DNA of 64,000 nucleotides from Isoetes taiwanensis (GCA_021234155.1 JAJEKV010000021.1:12835760-12899759), one strand, 5' to 3'. Shown: positions 33,267-46,706, counted from the stretch's first letter. Made by a program: numbers and translations. Notes: a model not told the origin generated them from the letters alone.

Positions 33267-35942
33267 TTAAAATCTGATAAACTTGGAGGCTGGAGACTGA
33301 TTTCCATGAATGGCCTTCCAGATAAACTTGCCTGCTAAAGATTGAGCTTGAAGGAATAAATTCTTGCAACCAAGGCCTCCTAAATTCTTAGATTTATAAA
33401 TTGAGCCCCAGTTGACAAGGTGACTACCTTTCCAGATAAAATTTCTAATGATTTTCTCCAATTCCAGATAGATGATTTTGGAAGCAACTAAAGCAGTGGA
33501 GAAATAGACATGAGAACTTGCTAAGACAGAATTTGCAATAATTGTTCTACCAGCAAGGGAAAGAGAAGTCCTGTAATTATTCAGTTTCTTGATTTTTGAA
33601 AGAATATGATCCCAAAGACCTTTGATATTGTGATTCAGAGAAAGAGGCATACCTAATAATTCAGTGGCTTGCACCCGGGAAAGAACTTTAAAACCAGCCA
33701 AATTGTGATGAGAAATATCTCCAATGAACAAACTTTTATCAATATTAAGCTGGATACCAGAGGCAGCTGAGAATTGGTTTAGAATTTTCAAGAAGAATTC
33801 AATGTTTGCAATATTAGCATCCAGAAAGGAGAAAGAATCATCAGCATATTGAAGAATACTAAGGGATTCATCAGATTCTGGAAGTTTAAGGCCCTTAATT
33901 AGAACAAGATGCTGATAATGAACAATGGCTTTAGTAAGCAATTCAGCTACCACAAGAAAAAGATAAGGAGCAAGAGGACAACCTTGCCTAACACCACATG
34001 TAAGAGGAAAAAAAACCTGAAGGAGCACCATTAATAAGAACAACAGAGTTGGATCTAAAATTAAGGCCAAAAATGAGATTTCTTAGCTTGGGAAGAAAAC
34101 CAAGTTTGGTCATAGCAAAGTCAAGGAAATCCCATCTGACTGAGTCAAGGGCACGCTCAAAATCCAGCTTGAGAAGAACACAATTGTGTTTTGAGATCTT
34201 ATTCCAATGTAAACCTTCCATAGCAGCAACATAATTATCAAGAATATATCTATTTGGAAGGAAAGCAGACTGATTATAGCTGATACTCTTCTGCAAAAAG
34301 TTTTTTATCCTGGAGGCAATGATTTTGGCACAAAGCTTGTAAGTGGTGTTTGTGAGAGAGATAGGTCTCCAATCTTGAACTTTGGTAGGATGATCAATCT
34401 TAGGAATCAAGGAAATAAATCCACTAGAGATAGAAGGATATAGATGCTCTGCATTCCAAAAAAGCTTGCACAAGTGAAATGAGGTCATTTTTTTAAGAAT
34501 ATCCCAGAATTTGATATAGAATTCAGCAGGAAGACCATCAGGGCCATGAGATTTCCCTTTGTTGAAACTGTTTAGAGTGCTAAAAATCTCATCTTGAGAA
34601 GGCATACCAATCATAGAGGCATCTATAATATCGGGAGCAATAGGAAGAATATTATCCATAAGAGACATGAAATCATTTGCATCCTGAAGGTCATTAGCAG
34701 GAATAGGATTACAATGAAAGAGATCCTTGAATCTGCCATGAAAGATGTTGGCAATATCACTTTGAGAGTTGTGAGTGTTACCATTCTCATCCATAATCTC
34801 AGTAATGGAATTTCTTAACATTCTTCTTTTAACAACCCTGAAGAAGAATTTAGTGCTACCAGAATCTATGTCATTAATATATTTTATTTTGCATCTGATA
34901 GCAGGGCTTTTTGCCTCCATTTCTTCAATATTTCTAATTCTCCTGTCTAGGATATCCTCACCCATCTGTAAACTTGAGTTGCAAGGATCATTTTGAAGAA
35001 GAGATCTAATTTCTTTCATATACATCAAAAGCTGATCTTTCTCCTTACAGCATTCTTCATGCTTAGTTTTGGACCAACTCTTAATCCAGTCCTTAATTTT
35101 CTTGACTTTTGAATAGAAATGTTTCATAGAAATGTTTCATAGAATGGGGATGAGTTTCAAATCTACCATTCTCATTCAAATTCTCATAAAAATTCCTGAA
35201 CTGACTCATTATCAAGAAGGGAAGCATTAAATTTATAAGAAGTACTTCCATTTCTTTGAATCTTAGTAATATGAGAAGTATATGAAGAAACTGGGGCTGA
35301 TGGTCAGAGATTGAGGTTCCTTCATCACTAATGACATAACTATTGTCCTAGATGGCAGGTGAGGGATTGGACACATAGAATCTGTCAAGTGTACAGTAGA
35401 ATCTTGCATTATCCTTCTGCTTATTAGACCAAGTATAAGTTGAAGTTGAAGATGGGATGAATCAGACCATTATCAGAGATAAGAGAATCCCAGTTGAGTT
35501 TTTCAGCCTTTGTCATATTTATTTTATTTCCCAACTTGAGACCCCAAGAAGGAGTTATTGAAATCCCCAGCAACAATCCAATTATCAGTGCTTTGAGATG
35601 CCAACCAGCTATTTATTTCCATCCAAATAGGCTCTCTGTCCTTAGGATTAGTAGGCGCATAGATATTTATAATTCCAAAAGAAGAATTGGAAATAGAAAA
35701 AGTAACTGACTGCCACATCCTAGAAGGGCTGTTGTAAAAGTGATGATGGGTGACATCTCTCTATATATCCAATCACCTAAATTACCATACTCAAAAGAAG
35801 GCAGCTTCAGTTCTTGCGGAAGGATAATGTCTGCATTGTAAAGCCTAATTTGAGCTATGATACGTCTCCTTTTTAAGGGACCTTTAATGCCTCTGGTATT
35901 CCAAGATAGAATCTTCATTAGATCCAAAAAGGAGGAAGACAA
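33267..35942 (-). pseudogene. LINE ORF2: endonuclease and reverse transcriptase
   Basis: Minus strand. The start MKILSWNTRGIKGPL near 35,918 and IVAGDFNNSFLG (35,524-35,718) mark the apurinic endonuclease. The RT is in 35,127-33,988 (SHGPDGLPAEFY, DWRPISLTNTTYKL, NQSAFLPNRYILDN, LKLDFERALDSVRWDFL) and 34,070-33,267 (GVRQGCPLAPYLF, LQYADDSFSFLD catalytic box, LAGRTIIANSVLASSHVY thumb). The YADD aspartates are present. The endonuclease middle is broken by stops and a frameshift lies in the RT near 34,000. A small tandem duplication ('agaaatgtttcat') sits at about 35,115-35,142. The element is inactive, but it is the most complete LINE here. Confidence 0.85.
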
Positions 35943-35954
35943 AAGAAAGATAGA

Positions 35955-38321
35955 TTACTTTCTGGCTCTTGTGGATTTCCTCTTATTGTTTTTACTTCTA
36001 GTATTTTGAGCAGGGGTTTTATGTAATCCAGACAAGACAAGGACTTTGTCTAAAGTATTCTCAGTTCTCCTAGCAGTTTTTTTATTGTGATTCTGATCTG
36101 GCTTAGGAGCATTATTAGGATTCTCTAAGAAGTACTCTTCCTTGCCCCAATTTTCTTTGTCACTTCCATAACCCTCACTATCACTTGAGTCAGAGAATCC
36201 GCCAGGTGAAAATTGAAACATAGAATTATTTTTAATATTATTTAAGGTAGAGACATTAACTTGCCTGGAATTCTCTTTTTCTTGAAGCTCCTTTCTTTCA
36301 TTAACTCTATATTCTGGAGTCTTAGCAAGTAAGCCTCTGTCATTATCTTGAGTCACAACAGCTTCACAAACTTCTTGTCCTTGTGAAAAAAGACTAATAT
36401 CTTCCTGCAAAGAGGCCATATGATCTGCAAACTTGCTTGATATCTTGGGAGGACATGTAGAGCATTCCACTATAGGGGAGTCCAGGTCAATCACGAAAGG
36501 CAAAGGAGCAGGAATCAAAATGGGAGGCTCATTTAATTCAGTGTTTTGGGCTAGGAAGGTTATATGAGGTATTGGATTATGAATTGGGTCACATGATTTG
36601 CTCATGTCTAAACAAGTATCTATTTCACCATTAAGGTTAGATAATACCTGATAAGGATATTGACAAGCAACCTGATGCTGAGAAGATGCCCCCGTATACT
36701 CTTCAATAATTTGCTCAAGTCCAACAATAGGTGAATCATTGAGATTTATAGGCTTTGGAATCTTTTGAATTTGCTGTGTCTCCTATTACTGGCAAATTTC
36801 TCTACAAATTTGATACCTGGTACTTAGAATTCAAATGATACTTTGCTTTGTCTTGAGTTTTCATAATTAAAGACCCACTCTTACTAAGATTTTTGATAGG
36901 AAAATCCATGAATTATAGGAACATTGACCTTTGTCCTGATGTTTAGCCTCCTTGATTATATTGTTCAAGGTTATGCTTAATTTTCAGTTGCATAGCTTGG
37001 CTTATCAGCAACTATACCCTTGACTAGCAGCTTAGGCTCCCCAATTACTATAGCACCATTATTTTTCATAGCATTGTAGCCATCTTGCTCTTTCGTCTTC
37101 CCTTTGTCTTTCATTTGCTCCCTTGCTGCTCTTTGCTTTTGAATTCTCTTATGGCTACCATTCACTCTTGCCTACTTAAATCTGTCACTTTCTGGCAGTT
37201 TTTGGAAGTGATTTTATCTTCTTACATTAATATCTTCATCAATACTTTCTTTATCATACTCCTCAACTGATTGTTTTCCTGAGATATGCCCAACAGGCAC
37301 CTTGTCTAAAATCTGACTCCCTTGAGAAATTTTGTCTCCATGCTGTCCATCTGAACTTGATCTACAATTAGAGTACCAAAAATGTCTATACAGACATTTC
37401 TGACATTGAGAAGGCAAGCCAGTCCATCTGAGAGTTAATGAAGATTCTAGACCAAAGGCATCTTTGAAAGGAATGGAAAGAGGAATATCTTTGGATGAGT
37501 CAAGTTGTACAAAAGGTCTTGGAGGTCTAAAAGGGGAGTATTCAGTGGAGATGTATGTTCCAATGGAATTGAAAAGCAGCTTAAAACATTCTTCATCCCA
37601 ATAGATAGGATTCAGACCGAAGAGGGATGTTGAGGCAATACATAGATTATTCATTTGGTCATTGTCAAGTTTAGGTTGCCATTTCAAAATAGTGAGCTGG
37701 AAAGTCTCAAAAGTCAAAGGACCATAATTCAGGACGAAGTTGGCTGATCTCGGATTTCCACATTCAAGCATTATATATGGAAAATTTAGCCAATAAACAG
37801 CTTGAATAATGATTCCTTTGTGCAGGTTCAGAAGAAAAGCCCATAATTTATCAAGTTTGATACCACATTTTTGTACTTTGATAATCACAGCAGACTGAGA
37901 CAAAGCATGAATTTTCAAATGAACAATAGGAAGGTTCAAAGAAATACCATTATAGATACTGAGCTTTCGATCATGAAGGTATAAAGGTTTAGCGCGCCTC
38001 AATCTTTCATCCAGTCTGGGTGATCCCGAGTAACTCCATAAGAAAAAGGTCTTTGAGTTGCAGGATTGATCGGTTGTAATATGCCTCTATGATCAGGATG
38101 AGCAGATAGATTATCCCAGCAGGGAATCTCATGAAAAATATGATCCATTTTAGACTTTCTTGAAGCGAATTATCTAAATTTCCGAAGAGAATGGTATCCT
38201 CAGGCTTTTCTTGAAAAGATTGCAGCTTTTGAAGCAGAGAAGAGTGTTCCGGTGCCAGAAGATTAACAAAAGAGTGAAGGAATGCCAAATGTTTAGGGTT
38301 TTTGGGACAATTGTAATCCAT
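35955..38321 (-). pseudogene. LINE ORF1 (gag-like RNA-binding protein)
   Basis: Minus strand, upstream of ORF2 as expected. It starts near 38,321 (MDYNCPKNPKHLAFL), shifts frame near 38,005, and continues in 38,002-37,214 with a DUF4283-like plant LINE ORF1 body (VYWLNFPYIMLECGNP, SLTLRWTGLPSQ). The zinc-knuckle-like CQKCLYRHFWYSNC follows, with spacing CX2CX3HX5C in place of CX2CX4HX4C. The C-terminal part (36,605-35,955) is acidic then basic (TRSKNNKRKSTRARK at the end). Stops between 36,605 and 37,214 break the frame. The expected role is binding of the LINE RNA. Confidence 0.7.
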
Positions 38322-38399
38322 AACATAAATTTCAGGTGAAAACAACAAAAGTACATGCAAGAATTGAACGAAGAAAAGGGGAAAAAAAGAGCAGGGAAG

Positions 38400-40070
38400 A
38401 AAGAAACCCTTAATTAGATTCTAAATTAACTAACAGAGGTCAGATAACCATCACAATTATGCAGATCAATGTCAATCATACTGAGAACTTCAATTCACAG
38501 AGGATTAAGGCGAATTCCCTTCAAATTGCATTGTGTCTTGCTGTGAGTATACTTCGACAAAAATTTTATGAACTATCGAGTCACAATGCACCTGAAAAAT
38601 TCCTAAAGAGGCAACAGCACTTGATCCCACAAATTCTTTTCAAGACAAGAATTGGTAATTTCGACCTCAAACTCGACTGTACTAGGAACAAAGGTGTATT
38701 CTATAGTAAAAAGGTTATCAGGAAAAAATTGCTGAGTGATTAGAGAATTCCAAAGTTCAGTAGCAGATCCTTTCAAAAAACTACATGTTGTCTTCTCTCT
38801 GATGATTGCAACAACTTCTGTTTCCATAAGGGAGTCGATCAAGATTGAATTTTTGCTTCATAAATATAGAGATGTTATACTCAAATTGTAGCTCGAATGA
38901 GAAGAATCGCGTGTGAGCCACCCCTCTACAAGGGCAGCAATTAATGTGCTCGAATTCTACTTCAGATCACAGTGAAATTGCTTTCTCCCACATTTTTTGC
39001 CAAGAAAACATTTGTAACAGAAAAGGTGGGATAAAGACAAAATATTCAAGAAAAATGGCGCTGGTCATTTTGGTGGCTCCTACCTTGGTATAGATTTTAC
39101 GACCACCATGTATCAAATAGGGCCACTGCAAGGTTGGACGGCTTTGTATGCTATGCAAAATAATTGCCACCAAGCAAGGCTCTACTATTGGGCCCTTCAG
39201 CCACACTTGTTTCGGGTGTTGGTTGAGCTAGTTCTTCTCTATGGTATAGAAGTATGAGGTCCTATGATATCACTTAACACGTGTGAGAAGATAAAGGTCC
39301 TACCCTACAATACTAGATCCTACATCCTAATTTTCACGTCGACAAGTGTAGAAGGATGAGGATGGCCATTGTGAGAGACCATTGCAAATGATCAATAAGG
39401 AGAAAGTTGGATCCTGAAGTTTTTGCTCTCAGTAAAATGTGGGAAGAAGTGCATTCTACCCGATAGCTTGATAATTGATAGCATCATTGTTCTAGAATGA
39501 GTTGACCATTGGGTTTCTATATTCACATCTATTTCTATATAAGATGAGAATTGTCCAAGCATGAAGGAACTTGTATGTGGAGCTAGAAATATGCTCCCTC
39601 TGCATATGCATGAACATGAATAAAGCAAGAGTTATATGCTTTTCATAAATTTAAGCGTAAAATATATGCCACTTTAGCCTTCACAAATTTTACAATATGA
39701 GCTTTATCCACTACGACAAAGTGGACAAAATTACATTCATTTGGCAAAAGTTGCAATGAGCAATTGAGACGTCATTTATACTTCTCCAGGCGGTCAGCCA
39801 AGAAGAAGCAACTCCCTTTAGGTAAGTGAAAACTTTGCGATTATAAATGTTTCATAAGTTATCTTCTTGTAAATTCCTTCTAATGCAAGTACTATGTGAA
39901 ATCACATTGTAAAAATAATGACGAATGTCTAATTACATAAGAATGAAGGGACCAATTGATCCACTCCTTTGAATCCAAAGGATAACTTGGATGGACCAAC
40001 TTAATAAAGAATGGCTACTCAATTATCACTACAATACAAAGGAATTTAAGTTATATACAATATCTTCATC
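38400..40070. other. No gene recognised; CAN 3' flank
   Basis: Only short unassigned frames on both strands. The right end would contain the 3' UTR of the CAN-like gene. Confidence 0.4.
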
Positions 40071-42981
40071 TCACTTTTGATTCTTTCGATATTCCCAAGG
40101 CTTTTGTGGATTGGGTAATGCCCAGAGGCCTATTCGATTGTTACGTGCTTCTTGTTCCCACTGGTATGCAAATATATTAATGAATATTATCCATTTATTA
40201 TCAATTACACACGTATTAATATACCTTTGTAAACTCTGGGCGATGATCATAAGCTGTATAATGCCATGCGCCTCCCCTCTTTAACAGTAACTCCTAGATT
40301 ACAAAACCCAAAAAGCCGATGCCCTTTAAAGTTATTAATAATGACTTCCAAGAAAAGGTTAAACCATATTGCTTTTGGAATTATTTGATATGATTAACTG
40401 TTCTATGACCTTTTTTTGGTTCTTAAATTTCTTCACTGGTGGATACAGTATTTGAAGTTGCCTGTCAAACCGACTGGTTTTCTATCTTTTAATGCATGCG
40501 AATGCTGCATATTGGGTAAATGTGTGTGATGTGATTGATATGGATTGCTGAATGCACAATGCAAAGTGTTTTTTTTTTCTGATTCCTGGACCACCTCCAA
40601 GCCTGTGAGCACAAACGGACAAGATCTCATCATGGAAAAGCTAGCTTTATGCAAAGATGGTCTTCTTAGCGATCAGATTGCTTAATTACTGTGATTTAGC
40701 ATGAACTTCATAAAATTGACACATGGCTCGCTTGTTGACCTCTCTCTCAAACTAACTTCTGTGAGGCAATTTTACCATCAGTTTCAGTGAAAGGGTAAAG
40801 GGTCCTTGCAATCATTTCTGATTATATGTTCTGCGAGTTGCAATTACTTTGTTTTGCAGAGATTCTCTTCTTACTCCATAATTGTGTGCCTACCGTTAGT
40901 AGTAGGATTCTGTGTTCAATTTTGTAGTGCTAAACTGCAGTGCAAAGCACTCAACCAGTTCTGACAAGTGCTTTCGTTGTATCTCTGCCATGCTGAACAA
41001 GAAAGTATGAGTTATGAGGAACTTACTTGGATGAATCCCTGTTTAGAATGGATATCAGCGACATGTCGACCATATTGATCAGTGTTGAATACAAGTACTC
41101 GAAGTTTCTGGCCCTCTACTAGACTTACAAGCATAGCCTTTGCTTGTGCTCCAAACGGCATGGCACTCTCTGGCGCATCTACACCCCTGTAAATAAGCTA
41201 CTTAATATGTCCCATCAAGAATGTAGATGAACTCTTACAAATCATCCTACCTTTTACATATCATATTTTCATGATAGTGAGATACCATACTAACCTTAAA
41301 CGGATTCGGTACTTGTGGGCTAATACATCATCATGTCCATCTATTGAATCAAAAATCCTGCATTGTATGAAATAACAATGAATACACATCTTTTTCCTTA
41401 TAAAAATGTGAATACAAATACTTATAACTTCATCTAAGAAATGCAACATGTAACAACAAACAGAATATGAGGGTTGCTTGGGATAGAATACAACTTGTAG
41501 CCTGCAGATAGAATCTCCTTTTGCAGAGCATCCGCAGTCTTAAAATTCCGTTGTTTTCTCGCAACCCGTCTTTTCTCAGCAATTTCCAAAACTGAAGCTG
41601 GGACAGATGCTGCCTCTCGAGGATTTTTCTTCACCTCCACATAGACCGTTATCGTGTCTCCATCCGCTACCTGCCGATTTTCTATCTGCAAGCCAACAAG
41701 GGAAAAATTCACCAGTTATTTGTAAAGCCCAACATTTACATGCAATCAAACCAAAATGCCTGCTCCAGCAAACATAAATTATGCCCTGAAGGAATCAGAT
41801 CATTTTTTGTGATAAGCTTGAGGTATAAAAGATCTTACTGGTAAAGTACATAACTCATATTGCACTCCATTTGGCCAAGGTACTGGTTGTGGTGAGGAGT
41901 TTTCTTCTGAGAAAACTGGAGCTTCAGGATACTGTGAGAAACCATAGAAATCCAGCAGCCCCTGAATCAATAACATGTAATCACTAGTTAGAAATCCTGC
42001 TACACATTTCAACAAGAAGAAAACATCAAAGTAGCATATGTTACACATTCATCTATAAAAACAATATTAATGCACATATGTAGAGACAAACAGAAAACTA
42101 TTTGAGATACATATCATTGTTCTACTGATGGATCCTTATAGTCTTCTAAAATTCTCTCATCCCGGAAGGAAAAAAAATCCCATTACGTCATGATAGTTGC
42201 ATGAAGGCAGCTGTCAATGCCTTAACATGACATAAGTACGCTTTGTAGATGACTAACCCTCTGATATATAGCAGATAAAAGTGCAATTACTTTCGAAGAT
42301 ATGCAACAACATAGTATTTGCTTCTTTAAAACACCTAAAAGGCGTGCAACAAAGAAACTATCATCATATTGCCTGAACTTGAGCTTCAAAAAGGACCATG
42401 CCAGTTCTACATTTTGAAAAAAGCCAATGAAAGGACCAGACCTGCAAATCTACTTTCCGAATACGACTCAGAGTCTGAGTAACCAGTTGATATGCATCAG
42501 CTGCATTTCTTGGGGGAGGCTTAGCGTCTTTCCAAGCACTGAGCAACTTACCGTACCTAACAATAGATCACAATTCAATTTCCAGAATGAAGGCAAGTAT
42601 GACATAAAAAGTACAAAAAGCCATATCCAAGACTTCGAATTATGGAAGTATAGCCATGGATATCAAATGCCACCATAGAAACAGAACAATGAATACCAGA
42701 TGGCCTGTCTGGCCTTTGCTGCCTTGACATAACCCTTCAAAGCTGCGGGTACCTAAAAAATCCAAAAGGCAACAGTAAGCAAGTCATCCTCAAATACAAG
42801 TTCCCAGGCAAAAAATCATCAGCTGAAACCCCACCTGACCAGTAGTCTCAAAATGAAACAGATCACGAGCTAGAGCTGCAAAACCAGCAGTTTCAGGAGT
42901 GACTCCATGGGCCTCATTAGCCCATGGATGAGAATCAACCTCCTGTTTCCGGCCAAGGCAACCGGCAATGGCATTTCCCAT
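40071..42981 (-). CDS. CAN-like Ca2+-dependent nuclease (SNase domain)
   Basis: Nine coding exons on the minus strand: 42981-42835, 42752-42697, 42556-42442, 41961-41839, 41685-41462, 41357-41295, 41186-41027, 40293-40225, 40160-40071. All introns are GT-AG and the sum is 1,047 nt, 348 aa. The N-terminus [10 protein letters not shown] has a myristoylation glycine and a nearby Cys, as in plant CAN proteins, which are anchored at the plasma membrane. The staphylococcal nuclease domain starts about residue 150: D155/D157 in [12 protein letters not shown]241 and D246/E249 in [13 protein letters not shown]283 in QYGRHVADI. It ends in [12 protein letters not shown] and [16 protein letters not shown]. 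All key catalytic positions are kept, so it is predicted to be an active Ca2+-dependent nuclease degrading DNA and RNA. The residue 215-235 loop ([10 protein letters not shown]) is longer than in the Arabidopsis proteins as I recall them. Confidence 0.93.
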
Positions 42982-43204
42982 TGGAAAACTTTTGGCAGAA
43001 AGGAGATAAAAAAACCCAGCGCTGGATTCAGAGGGAGGTTACAAATATGCTGCAGATGGGCAGAAACAGGGGCGAAGAAATAATGCACAGGAAAAAAAAA
43101 AATGGTGTGTAACAGTGGCGAGGCCTTCATGTCTGGTGGGACAAGGACTTGGTGTAAACGTGCAACTATGTCTAGGGAACTGTACTGGGGCCTAGAATGC
43201 AACT

Positions 43205-44960
43205 TCTCACCTTCGGCTTGGATTCGACACCGACATCCTGGCTATAAAATAGACATAACCATTTTTTTAATTTTTCTTCCTTTTATTTTCTTGGAATTGA
43301 CTTGTCCAATTTGACCCTTTTCTTGCTTAAACAATTTGTGACACTTATGCTCTTGGGGCCACAACACTCATCCTATCCTTTGCCACCCTCGGCTTTTCGC
43401 CTTCTCGTTGCCCTTCTCTGATCCTTCTCTGCACCTATCTGTCTGTGCTTTCGTCAGCTTTTCAATCATTTTCCCTGCCAAAATGGCTTGCCCAGTTGTT
43501 CTCTCGTCCTTGAGTTGGTCACCCTTCATGGTCTCTGCATCTTCCCCATCAATATTCTGATTTCTTCAATAAAAATGAATATTTTAGTTTGCTTTTAGAT
43601 CCTTTGCTTCTTTTATTTCTAACTGTAACGTGTAGCTATTCGGTTTGATGTGGAGAATTCCAACATAAATTGATGATATAAGAGCCATCAATTTGGAGAA
43701 TTGGAATTTAATATTCATAGTGGAGCTACTCAATGGGTTTAACTTCAAGAACCCAAAGCAGACAATACATCATGCCTTACCTAGATGATTGCAAAGCGGC
43801 CACGCCAGCAAATCACGTCATTCATGGAGCTAGATCAAGAACAAGCTCCGAAAGTGCTTCCCATTTTGAGGACATAAAAGGTCGTGATTCTCCATTGTTT
43901 GGATTGACCATTGGAGAGGAATATGTTGGTTTACGAGATGGTTTTGGGAATTGAGGGTGGTGATTTGCCGAGAGATTGTTTGGAGCTTTGGATTGACCAC
44001 TAGAGAGGAATATGTTGGTTTAAGAGATGCTTTTGGGAATTGAGGGTGGTGATTTTCTGAGAGATTGTTTGGGACTGAGGTTGTGATTTTTATACGTGAT
44101 ATTCCTTTAAATTGAGATGGATATTTATTTGAGAGGAATATTCTTTGCGTCTATGTTTGTCTTCCTTCCCTTTTTATTATCATGTGGATTGATTATTCGT
44201 TTGAAGTTAAAATAATGAATTAAATGAGATTCAAAACTCATGATACATCACTCTTACTTAAAAGGCAAATACTTTATCACAAAGTTAAAATATTTATATT
44301 TGCTAAAAATTGAAGTAAATCTTCTTATTATTTTGTACTTCTCACCCTTCAATTTAGATTCGAGACTGATTGTAGAAGACAATCAGTTTTTTATACTTCT
44401 TCTTTTATTGTTCTAGACGTGACTTGTGCAATTCTATGCTTTTATTGTTAAAAACTTGTCACACTTACACAGCTATTTTTTGGGGCTCCTATCCTTTGTT
44501 ACCTTTAGCTTTTTGCCTTCCCCTAATACTTCTCTGCACGTGAGTCTTCTAATCATTATCCTCCGAAATAGCTCATTCAGTTGTTTTATGGTCTAAGAGT
44601 TGGTCACCTTTTCATGGCATGCACATCTTCTCTATGAATATTCTAATTCGTTCAATAAAAAGGGAATATTTTAGTCTATTTGTTTCCAAATGTAATATGT
44701 AACTATTTGATTTGAGGAGATAATTCCAACATAATTTGATGATAGACTAGCCATCAATCTCGAAAATAGAAATTAGTGTTCATATTGGAACTACCCACTA
44801 CGATGACTTCAACAATCCAAATGCCATGCCATACCTACATTCTTGCAAAGACCCGTCAAGCAAATCAAGTATTCATAACAACATCGTTTTTCCATTTCGA
44901 GATTGCCTTTGTGAAGGGGAAATCCGTTAATCGTTTTGGACATATATGAAGATTTGGTGG
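43205..44960. repeat. Diverged tandem duplication, period about 1.13 kb
   Basis: Copy 1 begins at 'ttctcaccttcggcttggattcga' (43,206) and copy 2 at 'cttctcacccttcaatttagattcga' (44,338). Many landmarks recur in order: 'gttggtcaccctt', 'gaatattttagt', 'aattccaacataa', 'gccatcaat'. Copy 1 also carries an internal 87-bp tandem duplication (about 43,904-44,075, 'gaggaatatgttggttta'). It lies just upstream of the CAN-like gene start and has no recognised coding content. Confidence 0.75.
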
Positions 44961-45029
44961 TTGTGATTTTATAATTATAGCCAAAGTAGAACATGATCTG
45001 ACAGTGACAATCTACGAGAATAAACAATG

Positions 45030-46550
45030 CCATGCTACCCTCAAACTTCTAAAATAACCACATCTTTGACTGGTTAGACGAAAGATCCAAAACAAGACAG
45101 GCCGTAATACCAAGTGCATAATGCCCTTCTATTATTCAAATAGAATTTGCTTATACAATTATCACAAAGGTTTCTTTTTCAAACTGAATAGAATCAAGTG
45201 CAGACACACACTCAATATTCCTCAAAGAACTTCCCTTCATCTTCACGACTTACGTTTTTAACTGGGGCTTTACAAGCAGCAGGGCTCCTGGAAAACCAAT
45301 TTAATACCCCATTAAATCGCCAAGTCTGAAGATTGTGCTAACGGGATCTAAAAAGCACCATCACACATATTTTAGACTCTTTGTACCAAGATTTGTAAGT
45401 GTTAAAAACAAAAACTGCATTATTAAAAGTCTAAAAAATGTAAACACCATAACTTAACTAACCTTTCTAGCAACATCCATCCCACTGAGATCATCCCATA
45501 GATCTATAGCAATGAATAATATGCGCTATGATTGAGGGGGTAAACTATAAAGAGCAGGAATTTATAATAATGAAATGTAGTGCGCACTCTAGATGTATTG
45601 AATAGTAGAATCATGCAGTGCGACTTCAAAACAATAGAAAAACGTATAAAACAACGTACAAAAATACAAAGGAAACCCCCTATTATTATGCTAGATAGAG
45701 AATAAAAAAGAATAGAATGCATTATGTATTACTATTTACTATATCATATAATTTTCTTAGAGAAAAAGACAACTTCTCATAGGCCAATTGGTCTCCGTGG
45801 ACGATAAAAATTCTATTCTATTCTATTCTATTCTTTCCTCGTAATAAAAATGGAAATTGCCCCTTCTGGCCTGGGTTATCTTCTTGGATGATATTGCAAG
45901 ATTAATTCAAGAGCAATCTCTAGTGTGTAAGAGTTAACCACCTAATCTGAGAATTATGTCCTTTTGGCACCTTCCAGTTGTTTCTTCCTAAGATATCCCC
46001 TATTTTTAACTCCTAGCTCTAGGAATTGAACTATACAAGATATCATTTATATGTTTCATCCTTACAACCACTCTTTCTGTTATAACTTTCACATATGGAT
46101 GAATTTCGGTCTGATTAGATCCAATTCAGAAACCACATCTAAATCCTTTCAATAAAAGCAAAGATTCAACCATCTATAACAACTAATACATACTACACAA
46201 CAACATGAAGTTAAGAAACTTTAGAATATGGTTTTGTTAATATGAAGAACAAAATGTCAACATACACTATTATGGTACAATAACTTTGTCATACCTTTCA
46301 GAATTCAATGGTTGTTGAGATGCACTAGGCATTTTATCCAAACTAACCATGATCTCCTATTAATCAAAAGTTAATCTTGGGGTATAATTTACCAATAGCA
46401 ATCCCTAAACCTCAAAGTTACCCTTTTATTCTGCAAAAATAAGTTGAATAATTCTCGTTTGTAGGAAAGATATTCTACTTGTGTACTTGTACTCTTGTGG
46501 CATCACGTACACATAATAGTGATGCATGCTTTACAAACACCTCTCCCCCT
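45030..46550. other. No gene recognised
   Basis: Intergenic sequence between NFU and CAN genes. It holds the TCCGTGGACGATAAAA motif (45,794-45,809) and an (ATTCT)n run (45,810-45,834). No coding signature. Confidence 0.5.
45794..45834 (+). repeat. SINE-tail-like motif followed by (ATTCT)n
   Basis: Second copy of the motif at 31,607, here followed by a pentanucleotide run in place of a tetranucleotide run. Confidence 0.6.
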
Positions 46551-46552
46551 GG

Positions 46553-46706
46553 GCTTTACAATGATGTTTTGCATGGTGGATTTGCACTGAACTCTTCAAC
46601 ATCCATAGAGAAGAAATAAAATTTAACGTGCTTTACAATGATGTTTTGCATGGTGGAATTGCACTAAACTCTTTAACATCCATAGAGAAGAAATAAAATT
46701 TGACAT
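46553..46706. repeat. 77-bp tandem duplication
   Basis: Two adjacent copies starting 'gctttacaatgatgttttgc' at 46,553 and 46,630, differing at only a few positions, so the duplication is relatively young. Confidence 0.9.
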
